64,000 nt of DNA from Solibacillus sp. FSL H8-0523 (lineage in GTDB: Bacteria; Bacillota; Bacilli; Bacillales_A; Planococcaceae): NCBI RefSeq assembly GCF_038051985.1, contig NZ_CP150291.1, positions 3,100,001 through 3,164,000 of the forward strand, given 5' to 3'. Positions 54,341 to 63,413 of the stretch are shown here, piece by piece. The notes under the pieces were generated by a model. It had not been told where the DNA came from, did not search any database, and saw only the letters and a program-made list of their open reading frames with translations. The position numbers and the translations under genes are program-made. Each line of letters starts with the position of its first letter. Position 1 is the first letter of the stretch.

Positions 54341-54841
54341 TTATTCTACATTTGAATGACGTGTTGAGTTTAATAACTCGTCTTGTGCTTCTTGTGCCAC
54401 ATCGACAATACCCTCTGTAGCCTCAGCTACTGCATCACCGACTGCATCGATAATTTCATCTAATGGCTCTTCGCCTTCAGAAGAAACCGTACCGTCATCT
54501 AGAATTGGTGCTTGCTTGGCTGTTTTTGCTTTTACCTTTTCAACAAGCGTTGTTGATTGCTCTTTTAACTGGGAAGAAAGCTGCACGGTTTTATCTTTCG
54601 CTGTCCCTGAAAGCTCAATCCCCTTATCCTTTAATGTTACAGCTTGTACAGCAACATCGTTTCGTAGCTCGCTGCCTGCTTTTGGTGCAAGTAACAATGC
54701 TACCGCAGCACCTACAATGCCTCCAACTAATGCGCCAATGACAAAGTCTTTTGCATGTAGTTTGTCATCACCATAAATCGCGTCGTTAATTTGCGTGTAA
54801 TCTTGAGTTGCATTGTAATTTACTGGTTGTTCTACCGTCAT
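54341..54841 (-). CDS. ytxH: YtxH domain general-stress protein
   Basis: 166 residues. An N-terminal tail is followed by the glycine- and alanine-rich membrane segment DFVIGALVGGIVGAAVALLL (about 32-51) and the conserved APKAGSELRNDV (about 52-63) that defines YtxH proteins, then a coiled, acidic C-terminal part. The family is associated with the general stress response in B. subtilis, where ytxG-ytxH-ytxJ are sigma-B and sigma-H controlled; the molecular role is unknown. AAGGGGGAA precedes the ATG. It follows ytxG by 36 bases, so they are one operon. Confidence 0.88.
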   Translation of the reverse strand: MTVEQPVNYNATQDYTQINDAIYGDDKLHAKDFVIGALVGGIVGAAVALLLAPKAGSELRNDVAVQAVTLKDKGIELSGTAKDKTVQLSSQLKEQSTTLVEKVKAKTAKQAPILDDGTVSSEGEEPLDEIIDAVGDAVAEATEGIVDVAQEAQDELLNSTRHSNVE

Positions 54842-54877
54842 AACAAATTCCCCCTTCGTTCACAAAATTAATAAGTA

Positions 54878-55387
54878 TTATTTACGTTTTAAAAAGCCAA
54901 ACTTTTGCTTTTGTTCCATAGATGGTGGTGTTTCGTTTGTTTTTGTACTTGTGTATACAACCTCATCTTGGTCGATTGGTTTACGTTGACGCCATTGACT
55001 GGCAATCCCCATCGCTACGTTACTCCATTGAACAACTTGTGCAATTTTGTCTTCGTTTTTATGAACTTCTGAAGAAATCGAAGAAGTGACACGCTGTACA
55101 GAGTTATTTAACCCATTTACCGATTCACCAACGCCTTTTACTGCATCTATGACAGAATTCAGTTTTTCCGATTTATCAGAAATATCATCTGCTAAAGCGT
55201 TTGTTTTTGTCAGTAACGTTGTCGTTTCACGCGTGATGCCTTCTAATTGACCCTCAATCCCTGCAACTGTTCCTGCAATTGAATTTAACGTATTCTTTAG
55301 TGAAAACAGTGTCATACCAATACTTACACATAATACTAAAAAGCCGATTGCTGCAACAAGTGCTGCAATATACAGTACTACTTCCAT
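54878..55387 (-). CDS. ytxG: DUF948 protein YtxG
   Basis: 169 residues. One N-terminal membrane helix (about 3-27) is followed by a long helical coiled-coil region with methyl-accepting-protein-like heptads (TLNSIAGTVAGIEGQLEGIT, about 33-52, through about residue 120) and a basic tail ending FGFLKRK. DUF948 proteins are stress-associated and of unknown function. AGGAGGG precedes the ATG. First gene of ytxG-ytxH, downstream of murC as in B. subtilis. Confidence 0.88.
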   Translation of the reverse strand: MEVVLYIAALVAAIGFLVLCVSIGMTLFSLKNTLNSIAGTVAGIEGQLEGITRETTTLLTKTNALADDISDKSEKLNSVIDAVKGVGESVNGLNNSVQRVTSSISSEVHKNEDKIAQVVQWSNVAMGIASQWRQRKPIDQDEVVYTSTKTNETPPSMEQKQKFGFLKRK

Positions 55388-55539
55388 TCAATACGCCCTC
55401 CTCTATCTAGTTCAATTTAAACATTCGACAAAAAATAGTACAATCCCTTTTCTTTAAATTGAATTACATTTTTGTCCATATTTATATATTTCCCATTCGA
55501 CCTTCAAATAAAACGCTTATTTCTTCGTTATGTATGAAA

Positions 55540-55571
55540 AACAGCTTAGCCAGTCATGCCGGTAAGCTGTT
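55540..55571 (-). terminator. terminator of murC
   Basis: AACAGCTTA pairs with TAAGCTGTT (extended by GCC/GGT-type pairs); the minus strand then reads TTTTTCAT. Confidence 0.82.
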
Positions 55572-55581
55572 AAATTTGTTC

Positions 55582-56880
55582 TTATTTCAAAATTGCTTCA
55601 AATGCGTCTTGGTATTTGTGTACGTCGCCTGCGCCCATAAATAGGAACACTGCGTTGTCATGCTTTTTCAAGTGATCAATGGCTTCTAGCTTTAAAACTT
55701 CACAGCCTTCGATTAAGTTTGCTAAGTCTTCGATCGATAGCTCGCCTTGTTTTTCACGTGCTGAACCGAAAATGTCACATAAATAGACCGAATCGGCAGG
55801 GCTTAAGCTATCCGCAAAGTTTTGTAAAAATGCCTTTGTACGTGAGAATGTATGCGGTTGGAAAATCGCGACTACTTCACGCTCTGGATATTTTTGACGA
55901 GCAGATTGTAATGTTGCCGCAATTTCTGTTGGGTGATGCGCATAGTCATCTACTAATACAGCATTACCAATTTTTGTTTCCGTGAAGCGACGTTTCACCC
56001 CACCGTATGTTAGTAAACGCTCTTGAATTAAATTCGCTGGAACACCTTCGTAATGACATAACGAAATAACAGCAAGTGAGTTTAATACGGTATGGTCGCC
56101 GAATAACGGAATAAAGAATTTACTGTAAAATTCATTACGTACATATACGTCAAACTCCGTACCCTCTGTCGTTTTCACGATATTGCGCGCGGCAAAATCA
56201 TTTTCCTGACCGAAGCCGTAGTAAATAACTGGTACGTTTGCTTGAATTTTTTGAAGTTGCTCATCGTCACCACAAGCGATAATCGCTTTATTTACTTGAT
56301 GTGCTAGCTCTTGGAATGCGTTATACACATCTTCAATATCAGTAAAGTAATCCGGGTGATCGAAATCGATATTCGTCATCACTGCATAATCTGGGTGATA
56401 CGCTAAAAAGTGTCGACGGTATTCACATGCTTCCATCACAAAATATGAAGCATCCGCTTTACCTGATCCTGTACCGTCACCAATTAAAAACGAAGTTGGC
56501 ATATAACCACCGACAACATGACTCATTAAGCCTGTTGTTGACGTTTTACCATGTGCGCCAGTAATCGCGATTGATGTGTAATGATTAATGTAGTCACCTA
56601 AAAACTTGTGGTAACGAATGACTTCTATGCCTAAGTCGCGTGCACGTACTAATTCAGGATGCTCATCTGGAAACGCATTGCCCGCGATGACTGTTAAGCC
56701 TTCTGTAATATTATTTTCATCAAATGTTAAAATTTCAATTCCGCGGTCACGTAAAGGCTGTTCTGTAAAGTAATATGTGTCGACATCAGAACCTTGTACT
56801 TGCTCTCCAGCATCAAATAAAATTTGTGCAAGTGAACTCATGCCTGAACCTTTAATACCGGTAAAATGATAGCGTGTCAT
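55582..56880 (-). CDS. murC: UDP-N-acetylmuramate-L-alanine ligase
   Basis: 432 residues, standard for Bacillus MurC. It adds L-alanine to UDP-MurNAc, the first amino acid of the peptidoglycan stem. The N-terminal UDP-binding motif is [16 protein letters not shown] (about 5-20), the ATP P-loop [18 protein letters not shown] (about 108-125), and [12 protein letters not shown] (about 310-321) belongs to the C-terminal Mur ligase domain. AGGAGGG lies about ten bases before the ATG. It lies downstream of sftA, 150 bases apart, as ytpT-murC in B. subtilis. Confidence 0.97.
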   Translation of the reverse strand: MTRYHFTGIKGSGMSSLAQILFDAGEQVQGSDVDTYYFTEQPLRDRGIEILTFDENNITEGLTVIAGNAFPDEHPELVRARDLGIEVIRYHKFLGDYINHYTSIAITGAHGKTSTTGLMSHVVGGYMPTSFLIGDGTGSGKADASYFVMEACEYRRHFLAYHPDYAVMTNIDFDHPDYFTDIEDVYNAFQELAHQVNKAIIACGDDEQLQKIQANVPVIYYGFGQENDFAARNIVKTTEGTEFDVYVRNEFYSKFFIPLFGDHTVLNSLAVISLCHYEGVPANLIQERLLTYGGVKRRFTETKIGNAVLVDDYAHHPTEIAATLQSARQKYPEREVVAIFQPHTFSRTKAFLQNFADSLSPADSVYLCDIFGSAREKQGELSIEDLANLIEGCEVLKLEAIDHLKKHDNAVFLFMGAGDVHKYQDAFEAILK

Positions 56881-57029
56881 TATTGTTAAAACCCTCCTAG
56901 GATACGAAAGATCCCATTGAATTATGAATGATTATTTCTAAAAAGTATTCCTATATTATAGCACTAAATGCACAAAAGAATAATAGAACGACAATTCTAA
57001 CTTTTCATTTCCTTCTATTTTTTAGTGCT

Positions 57030-60000
57030 TTAGTCACCAAATTGAATAGCCAAATCTTCTTCTGTAATAAAGACATCTCTTGGCTTACTTCCTTTTGGCT
57101 CGGAAACATACCCTTGACGCTCTAACATGTCAATTAGTCTAGCCGCGCGATTATAGCCAATATGGTATTTACGTTGTAAGAGAGAGGTTGAAGCTGAGCC
57201 TTGTTCGTAAACAAAACGGCATACTTCTTCAAATAATTCGTCTTGCTCTTCAACAGCTTCTGAACGCTTAAGAAGCTCCTCTTGCTTGAAAATATATTCT
57301 GGCTCCCCTTGCTCACGAACGAATTCGATAATTTCTTCAATTTCTTCATCCGTTACAAACGTACCTTGAATACGAGTTGGTGCTGACATACCGTTTCCTA
57401 AATATAACATATCTCCTCGGCCAAGTAAGCGCTCCGCTCCTTGTGCATCTAAAATCGTACGTGAATCGATTTGCGAAGATACCGAAAACGCAATACGTGT
57501 CGGGATATTTGATTTAATTAAGCCCGTAATGACGTCTACTGATGGACGCTGTGTCGCAACGATTAAGTGAATTCCTGCAGCACGTGCCTTTTGCGTAATG
57601 CGCACAATACTATCTTCCACATCTTGTGGGGACATCATCATTAAATCGGCTAACTCATCAATTACGATTAATAAGTATGGTAACTTTTGCGCGTGCATAC
57701 CATTTTCGTCACACATTTTATTGTATGCTTCAATTTTACGTGCACCGCTATGCATAAATAACTGATAACGACGTTCCATTTCCTCAACCGCCCATTTCAA
57801 GGCAGCAGTTGCGGCTTTTACATCGGTAATAACCGGACTCACTAAATGCGGAATGTGGTTAAATGGTGCAAGCTCCACCATTTTCGGGTCGATTAACATC
57901 AGCTTTAACTCGTTTGGATTGGACTTATAAAGTAAACTCACTAAAATCGAGTTAATACAGACAGATTTTCCTGAGCCGGTTGCCCCTGCGATTAATCCGT
58001 GTGGCATTTTGCGTAAGTCAATTGTTACTGGTTTACCCGTTAAATCTAAACCTAATGCCGCTTCTAACGGTGAGTCTGAATTACGGAATGAATCAGAGTC
58101 CGTTACTTCTGACAGGCGCACTGAACGAGAAATACGGTTCGGAATTTCAATACCGATTGAACGCTTACCTGGAATTGGTGCGTCAATACGAATATCTTTT
58201 GCGGCAAGCGCAAGTTTAATATCATCTGCTAGGTTACGAACTTTACTTACTTTTGTCCCTTGACCAACTGTAATTTCAAACTGTGTAACTGCCGGCCCTT
58301 GAACGATCGATTCAATGTTCGCTTGGACTTGGAAATACGATAAGGCTTCTACTAAATTTTCACCTTGCTCATCCATCCATTCACGGTCTTCAACCATTTC
58401 CTCTGGTGGCTCTAAAAAGTCTAGTGGTGGCTTCACATACGGAATGCGTTTTTTCTCGGGTTCTTCAACCAGTTGTGCCACTTCTGGCTCTTTTTCTACT
58501 ACTGGTGTTAGGATTGCCTCCGGTACAATCGTAGCAACTACCTCATTTACCTGCGCTTGTGTTTCTTGTGGCTTAACTTCAATAATCGACTCCCCTTCGA
58601 TAAGGGGGGTCGGTAAGTTTTCTTCAACAGTTAACGATGTAGATACTCGTTCGGTTTCTGAAACTTCTCCAATGGCTTGTGCTAGTTCTTCTAATGACTC
58701 AATTTCCAGCGAAGTTGATGGGTCATTTTCTAATTGTTCAATTTCTACAATTGATTCGATTTCTATCACTTCTGCTTGTGGTACATTCATTGGCTCGTCA
58801 TACTGATGTACTTCAATCGATTCATCTGGTTGTTCACGCTCTAGTAACCCGATTGCTGCTTGTTGTACTTGTTGCTCGTAAGCATTTGTTGGCTCCGCGC
58901 TTCCAGCTTGTGGTGTCTCTACTGTGAATGTCACTACTTGTTCGATTTGTAAACGCTCTTGTTCTAGCACTTCTGGCAGTTCAACTGGTTCCAGTTCTTC
59001 CACTTCATTGACTGGCTCAATCACGATTTGTGGCTTGGCTTCCAGAAGTTCTTGCTCTTGTTGTACCTCTACTTTTGGCTCGACTTGAATCGGCTCTTGT
59101 TCAAAAATAATTTCATTTGTTAACTGTTCATCGACTTCTTCTGGAGTTGTTTCTTCCGCTTCTGAATTATTTTCAGGAACTTCATCTAATTTTTCAATGC
59201 GCTGTGCAACGTATTGCTTTGTTAAGAGCTTTTGTTTATCTGACTTGAGCATTAACACATTAAACGGCAGACGGCTTCCCGAAGGCTGTGGCTGTACTGG
59301 CGTAGGTGTCATTTGCTGTGCTTGCTCCATTATTTTGTCCTGCTCTTGCTGCGGTAATTGCTCGACATTTAGCTGACCAATATGGATTGTGGAGTTTTCA
59401 ATGGTCACATGCTTTACTTGCACATCGTTTAATACATCCTCTACAGACTGCGCTTTTGGTGAAGCTTCCTCTTCTTCTAACAAAATAGTAGGTGGATTCA
59501 AAGGCTCCAGAACCGGCTCTAATACGATTGGTTCTGGTTCTGTCACAGCAGGCTCATCTTCAAATAAAATTGGCTCTGCGTGTATTACAGTGTCTTTAGC
59601 AATCGGTTCTTCTACTACAACAGATGCTTCTGGTTCATGCATCACTTCTTGTTGCTGTAGTTCAAATGGCTCAATGATTGGTGGAAACACTTCTTCAACT
59701 GGCTCTTTATGAACTGGAAGATTCGCTTGTGGCTCTGATATTGCTATTTTTTCTAGTTGTGGCGCTACCTGTTCATCCGCTACGGGCATGATAGCTATTG
59801 GTTCATCGAATTTTGTTAGCTGCTCGACTGCAGCTTCTTTCGCTGGCTCAATCTTAACGGGCGTCTCTTCTTCAAGCTTGTGCTTTAAGTCATGCTGTTT
59901 TTCAATCAACTGCTCAATCGGTGTTGGCTTTAAAAAGCCATGCACCGGTGATGGCACTTCCGTCGGCACAAAACGTTTTCGATTTTCAAGCGGATTAATA

Positions 60001-60503
60001 AATTCCTTATTCACCGTTTTGCTGTCTTCACGCTTCGGATTTTTCGTCAGCACTTGACGCTCTTCCTTCGATACTGGCACTTTACGTACTTGTTCTGGCG
60101 TGCGAATCACATTCGAGTGCCCTTTCCCTTTACGGCGTCGTTCTAACAGATCACGAATGCCTGATACCTCTACATTAAGCACCTCATTTGACGGTCTTTT
60201 TTGCAAATGATTCGGTAAGGATAATCGCTCGTTATCCTCATTGTAATAGCCCGTCGTTTGCTGCTCGACACGCGGTTTCGGCTGTTGTTGTGGTTGTTGT
60301 GGTTGTGGCTCATATTCATCGTCCATTAATGGAAAACGAAACGTCTTCTTAGGTGACTGTGGCTCTTGATAGACGTCTTGTTGTCTTTGCCTGTTTTGCT
60401 CGGTAGACTGTTCCATTTCCTCGTCGTATTCTTCGTATTCATCGTATTCATTACTTTCATCCATCTTAAAATATTTATTAAATTGATTTTTAATCCAACT
60501 CAT
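57030..60503 (-). CDS. sftA: FtsK/SpoIIIE-type DNA translocase SftA
   Basis: 1157 residues from the ATG at 60503. There is no N-terminal membrane domain, which separates SftA (YtpT) from SpoIIIE. A long, low-complexity linker rich in Glu, Pro, Gln and Val fills about residues 20-680. The motor follows with the Walker A motif IAGATGSGKSVCINSIL (about 822-838), Walker B LLIVIDELADLMMM (about 930-943) and a C-terminal winged-helix gamma domain (about 1075-1157) that reads oriented DNA sequences. SftA clears chromosome termini from the closing septum and acts with XerCD. The ribosome binding site GAAGTGA is weak; an ATG nine codons earlier also exists. No clear terminator follows before murC. Confidence 0.95.
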   Translation of the reverse strand: MSWIKNQFNKYFKMDESNEYDEYEEYDEEMEQSTEQNRQRQQDVYQEPQSPKKTFRFPLMDDEYEPQPQQPQQQPKPRVEQQTTGYYNEDNERLSLPNHLQKRPSNEVLNVEVSGIRDLLERRRKGKGHSNVIRTPEQVRKVPVSKEERQVLTKNPKREDSKTVNKEFINPLENRKRFVPTEVPSPVHGFLKPTPIEQLIEKQHDLKHKLEEETPVKIEPAKEAAVEQLTKFDEPIAIMPVADEQVAPQLEKIAISEPQANLPVHKEPVEEVFPPIIEPFELQQQEVMHEPEASVVVEEPIAKDTVIHAEPILFEDEPAVTEPEPIVLEPVLEPLNPPTILLEEEEASPKAQSVEDVLNDVQVKHVTIENSTIHIGQLNVEQLPQQEQDKIMEQAQQMTPTPVQPQPSGSRLPFNVLMLKSDKQKLLTKQYVAQRIEKLDEVPENNSEAEETTPEEVDEQLTNEIIFEQEPIQVEPKVEVQQEQELLEAKPQIVIEPVNEVEELEPVELPEVLEQERLQIEQVVTFTVETPQAGSAEPTNAYEQQVQQAAIGLLEREQPDESIEVHQYDEPMNVPQAEVIEIESIVEIEQLENDPSTSLEIESLEELAQAIGEVSETERVSTSLTVEENLPTPLIEGESIIEVKPQETQAQVNEVVATIVPEAILTPVVEKEPEVAQLVEEPEKKRIPYVKPPLDFLEPPEEMVEDREWMDEQGENLVEALSYFQVQANIESIVQGPAVTQFEITVGQGTKVSKVRNLADDIKLALAAKDIRIDAPIPGKRSIGIEIPNRISRSVRLSEVTDSDSFRNSDSPLEAALGLDLTGKPVTIDLRKMPHGLIAGATGSGKSVCINSILVSLLYKSNPNELKLMLIDPKMVELAPFNHIPHLVSPVITDVKAATAALKWAVEEMERRYQLFMHSGARKIEAYNKMCDENGMHAQKLPYLLIVIDELADLMMMSPQDVEDSIVRITQKARAAGIHLIVATQRPSVDVITGLIKSNIPTRIAFSVSSQIDSRTILDAQGAERLLGRGDMLYLGNGMSAPTRIQGTFVTDEEIEEIIEFVREQGEPEYIFKQEELLKRSEAVEEQDELFEEVCRFVYEQGSASTSLLQRKYHIGYNRAARLIDMLERQGYVSEPKGSKPRDVFITEEDLAIQFGD

Positions 60504-60656
60504 CTTAATCACTTCTTTCTCTAAAAACATTGCCTTACAAATACTTTATTTGTAGCGGTCTTATACGTATTACTTCAAAATACGTATACCTCAAAAGCAT
60601 ATCATATTTATTGCATAAATGCGCCATTCCTAAAGATTTTTCAAAGGCAAAATAAA

Positions 60657-60691
60657 AAGTCAGTACGAAAGACTTCCCTTCGTACTGACTT
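60657..60691 (-). terminator. terminator of ytpQ-ytpR
   Basis: Perfect stem AAGTCAGTACGAA/TTCGTACTGACTT with a nine-base loop, followed on the minus strand by TTTATTTTG. Confidence 0.88.
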
Positions 60692-60698
60692 GTTTTAA

Positions 60699-61313
60699 TT
60701 ATCGAGTTGGAACGATGAATGCGCTACCTACCTCAGCATCTTCTTCTAATACTAAAATACCTTTTACTTCTGGTGCGCCTGGAATTGCTAACTCACGTGC
60801 TGAGCAAAGCATACCGAATGAATCTTCACCGCGTAAGTTACCTGCTTTAATTAATAAACCTGATGGCATTACTGCGCCAACTTTGGCTACCACTACTTTT
60901 TGACCCGCTTCAACATTTGGTGCACCACATACAATTTGTACAGATTCTTCACCGATGTTTACTTGGCAAACACTTAATTTATCCGCATTTGGGTGTTTTT
61001 CTTTTGATTCAACAAACCCAACAACAAATTTAGGTGAGAAATCTACGTCTAATGAAATTTCTACGCCGTTTTCTTTGATGGCTGCTTCTAATTTTTCAAC
61101 TAACTCAGGTGTTACATCTACGTTACCCGCTACATCAAGTGTGATGTATTTGCTTGCATTGAATAAGTTAAAGGCTTTGATTTCACCTGTTTCTTCTTCT
61201 TTCAAGATTGCGATGTCGCCTGTACGCTCCATTTGTGTTTTTACGATTGATTCCATTGCTAATTGGACTAATAATACGTCCCCTACATGTGCTTTGTTGT
61301 AAGCTACTTTCAT
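60699..61313 (-). CDS. ytpR: YtpR-like tRNA-binding-domain protein
   Basis: 204 residues. The C-terminal half (about 95-200) is an EMAPII/CsaA-type OB fold: VGFVESKEKHPNADKLSVCQVNIG, QIVCGAPNVEAGQKVVVA and a GMLCSARELAIPG motif, the same as the tRNA-binding domain of PheT. The N-terminal 90 residues are specific to YtpR proteins. It probably binds RNA, but no partner is known. AAAGGAG lies about nine bases before the ATG. ytpQ ends seven bases upstream, so they are co-transcribed. Confidence 0.92.
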   Translation of the reverse strand: MKVAYNKAHVGDVLLVQLAMESIVKTQMERTGDIAILKEEETGEIKAFNLFNASKYITLDVAGNVDVTPELVEKLEAAIKENGVEISLDVDFSPKFVVGFVESKEKHPNADKLSVCQVNIGEESVQIVCGAPNVEAGQKVVVAKVGAVMPSGLLIKAGNLRGEDSFGMLCSARELAIPGAPEVKGILVLEEDAEVGSAFIVPTR

Positions 61314-61320
61314 GATATCG

Positions 61321-62121
61321 TTACTCCTTTTTCTTGTTTTTCGCTAATATAAAGATTGGTTCAAAATGACCGTCTTCGTAGACAAATGAAAGACTCGTAA
61401 TCGGTACGGCTCCCACAGTAAAGAAGTGCATCGTCATCTGTGCTAATACATCATAACCTACTTCGTTACGAATATCACCAATAATTAATACATCTTGGTG
61501 GGGTACAGATACCGTCATTTCGCCTTCAATTTGGCTCTCCATTTCCTTTAGGAAACTGTCATTTAAAATACGACTCGCATCATAGCCGTCGTTCTGATTT
61601 AAAAAATAATAGATATTGCCCGAAACTTCATCACGTTTGACAGAAGTCGGCAATTTTTTGACAGAAAAACGTGCTGCTTCACGCACTTGTTCTACCGTTA
61701 CATTCAGTTTTTGTAGCATGGATTCATCAATTAAACGAAACGTTGTGCCTAAATCAAGCGCATAGAAAATACGTGTTTCTGCTGTATGATCTGTTGTGAC
61801 AAACGCGTGACCCTCATTTGATTTTTGAGGGAATGAAGTTGAGCGAATAACCGGGTACACAGATGCCAGTCCATCAAAGCCTTGCTCTTTTTCACGTGTC
61901 ATCGCTTGAAATGTTTGCTCGATTGTATAAATCACTTCATCAATTGCTGTTTGTTTTTTTGTTTCGTACTTCGATAGAATTCCCGCTAATGAAATCTCCA
62001 TCCCGCGCCCAATCGTTTTATGATCAAGACGTAATTTATCGTGTTTTTCATCAAATGTAAATGTATATTGGGCCTCGCCTAGTTTCTTTTTTAGCTCGGC
62101 GACTAATTGTTTCGACTCCAT
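61321..62121 (-). CDS. ytpQ: DUF1444 family protein YtpQ
   Basis: 266 residues from the ATG at 62121, which has AAGGAAGTGA before it; a longer frame upstream lacks such a site. DUF1444 is recognised by the central segment FVTTDHTAETRIFYALDLGTTFRLI (about 125-149) and the C-terminal VGAVPITSLSFVYEDGHFEPIFIL (about 235-258). Soluble, no membrane segment, function unknown. It is in an operon with ytpR as in B. subtilis, though the thioredoxin gene ytpP expected upstream is replaced by a lipoprotein gene. Confidence 0.9.
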   Translation of the reverse strand: MESKQLVAELKKKLGEAQYTFTFDEKHDKLRLDHKTIGRGMEISLAGILSKYETKKQTAIDEVIYTIEQTFQAMTREKEQGFDGLASVYPVIRSTSFPQKSNEGHAFVTTDHTAETRIFYALDLGTTFRLIDESMLQKLNVTVEQVREAARFSVKKLPTSVKRDEVSGNIYYFLNQNDGYDASRILNDSFLKEMESQIEGEMTVSVPHQDVLIIGDIRNEVGYDVLAQMTMHFFTVGAVPITSLSFVYEDGHFEPIFILAKNKKKE

Positions 62122-62151
62122 GAGGTCACTTCCTTTTCTATTCCACCAACA

Positions 62152-62182
62152 CAAAACGGCTCACAATTGTGAACCGTTTTGA
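62152..62182 (-). terminator. terminator of the lipoprotein gene
   Basis: A near-perfect palindrome CAAAACGG-TCACAATTGTGA-CCGTTTTG. T runs are short on both strands. Confidence 0.72.
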
Positions 62183-62238
62183 TTAACTCTCAATATTGTA
62201 TCAAAAACGCTATGCATTTACTGCGTAGAAAGCTCGCG

Positions 62239-62757
62239 TTAATGAACAACCTTCACAGATTTTGCAATTTCCATCATGTTTTGGAGTTTTTCATCGATTT
62301 TTTTCTTATCAGAAATCGTTGAAATTTTTACACCACCAACACTGACTACTAATTCAAACGTTTCTTCATCTTGTTTATTTACTGCTGAAAACCCGAATAC
62401 GCCATCTTTTTCAAAGGTTTTATCTTCGATGATGTTGTTCTTCGCATCATTCTTTATAAGTTCGTAATGTAATTGGCTATCTTCTGTTTCGTTTGGATTG
62501 ACAAATAAAATATACGAGCTCTTACCGTTAATGACTGTATAGTTAGATTCATCGATGCCCTTTTCAATATTAAAACCAGTTGGTAAATACAGTTCGATAT
62601 GGCCGATTGCTTTGTTCGTTTCATTTGGTTCACTCGTAAATACTAATTCTGCGTTTTCAATACCTGCTGTTGCATTTTCCTCTACCGTATTCCCACAAGC
62701 CGATAACACGAGGATACACGCTGCGACTAACAGTACATGAATCCATTTTCGATTCAT
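62239..62757 (-). CDS. lipoprotein of unknown function
   Basis: 172 residues. MNRKW, a hydrophobic core and the lipobox LSAC (18-21) show a lipoprotein signal peptide; the mature protein begins CGNTVEEN and would be attached to the outer face of the membrane. The rest is a small beta-rich domain without cysteines or recognised motifs. GAAGGAGAGG precedes the ATG. It sits between the DUF84 gene and ytpQ on the same strand, 30 bases after the former. I do not recognise the family. Confidence 0.8.
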   Translation of the reverse strand: MNRKWIHVLLVAACILVLSACGNTVEENATAGIENAELVFTSEPNETNKAIGHIELYLPTGFNIEKGIDESNYTVINGKSSYILFVNPNETEDSQLHYELIKNDAKNNIIEDKTFEKDGVFGFSAVNKQDEETFELVVSVGGVKISTISDKKKIDEKLQNMMEIAKSVKVVH

Positions 62758-62787
62758 TTAATTCCCTCTCCTTCGAACGTTCATTCG

Positions 62788-63312
62788 TTATGATTGATTG
62801 TGTTGCTTAAATAACACTTGTCCTACAAGTAATTTCAAAATATGCTCAAACATTTGCTGACGATCGATTAAATTGTTCGTAAAAATACCAATCGCCCCTT
62901 GATGATGACGAATATTTTCCGTATTGGTATAGACGTCCATAATTGGCCCAAGTTCCTTACCTATTCGAAGCTCTTTTGCAATAACTTCTGGTAATGCAAA
63001 CTGCGCGCCTGAGCTTGAAATTACGGTGCCGTCTTTCATGGCTACCGCGCCCCAGTTACAGCAGTACATGACCCCTTCGATTTCATCCACGCCACCTTCT
63101 AAACCAAATGCTAAATCCGCATTCGTTTTCAGTAAAGTATTACGCGCTCGATTAATGGCACCTTGCCGTGTTTCTTCATTCGAAAACGGCTGCACTGAAA
63201 CGTCCGATGCCACTTCTAAATTTTCCAACTGTGCTTCAGGGTAGTATTCACGAACAATCGCTTCTACCGCGCCAACCTTTGCTTTATTTTCTGTTCCAAC
63301 TGCGATTTTCAT
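62788..63312 (-). CDS. DUF84 family inosine/xanthosine triphosphatase
   Basis: 174 residues. The N-terminal nucleotide loop AVGTENKAKVGAVEAI (3-18), QPFSNEETRQGAINRARN (about 42-59) and AFGLEGGVDE (about 67-76) match the DUF84/YjjX family, which hydrolyses ITP and XTP and other damaged nucleotides. Length equals that of YjjX (about 170). GGAGATG lies a few bases before the ATG. It precedes the lipoprotein gene and lies downstream of the M42 peptidase gene, separated by a terminator. Confidence 0.88.
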   Translation of the reverse strand: MKIAVGTENKAKVGAVEAIVREYYPEAQLENLEVASDVSVQPFSNEETRQGAINRARNTLLKTNADLAFGLEGGVDEIEGVMYCCNWGAVAMKDGTVISSSGAQFALPEVIAKELRIGKELGPIMDVYTNTENIRHHQGAIGIFTNNLIDRQQMFEHILKLLVGQVLFKQHNQS

Positions 63313-63358
63313 TCGTTCATCTCCAAGATTATAATATCGTTTTATTTTAACAAACTAA

Positions 63359-63391
63359 AAACGAGAATGTGAACAATCCACATCCTCGTAT
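63359..63391 (-). terminator. terminator of the M42 peptidase gene
   Basis: Minus strand ACGAGGATGTG pairs with CACATTCTCGT across seven bases, followed by TTTTTAG. Confidence 0.88.
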
Positions 63392-63413
63392 TATAATACA
63401 TGATTTAACTTTT

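Noticed and set aside
58315-58806. Open frame antisense to the sftA linker
   Set aside because: It mirrors the Glu/Pro/Val-rich repeat coding of sftA and gives a Ser/Thr-rich nonsense product.
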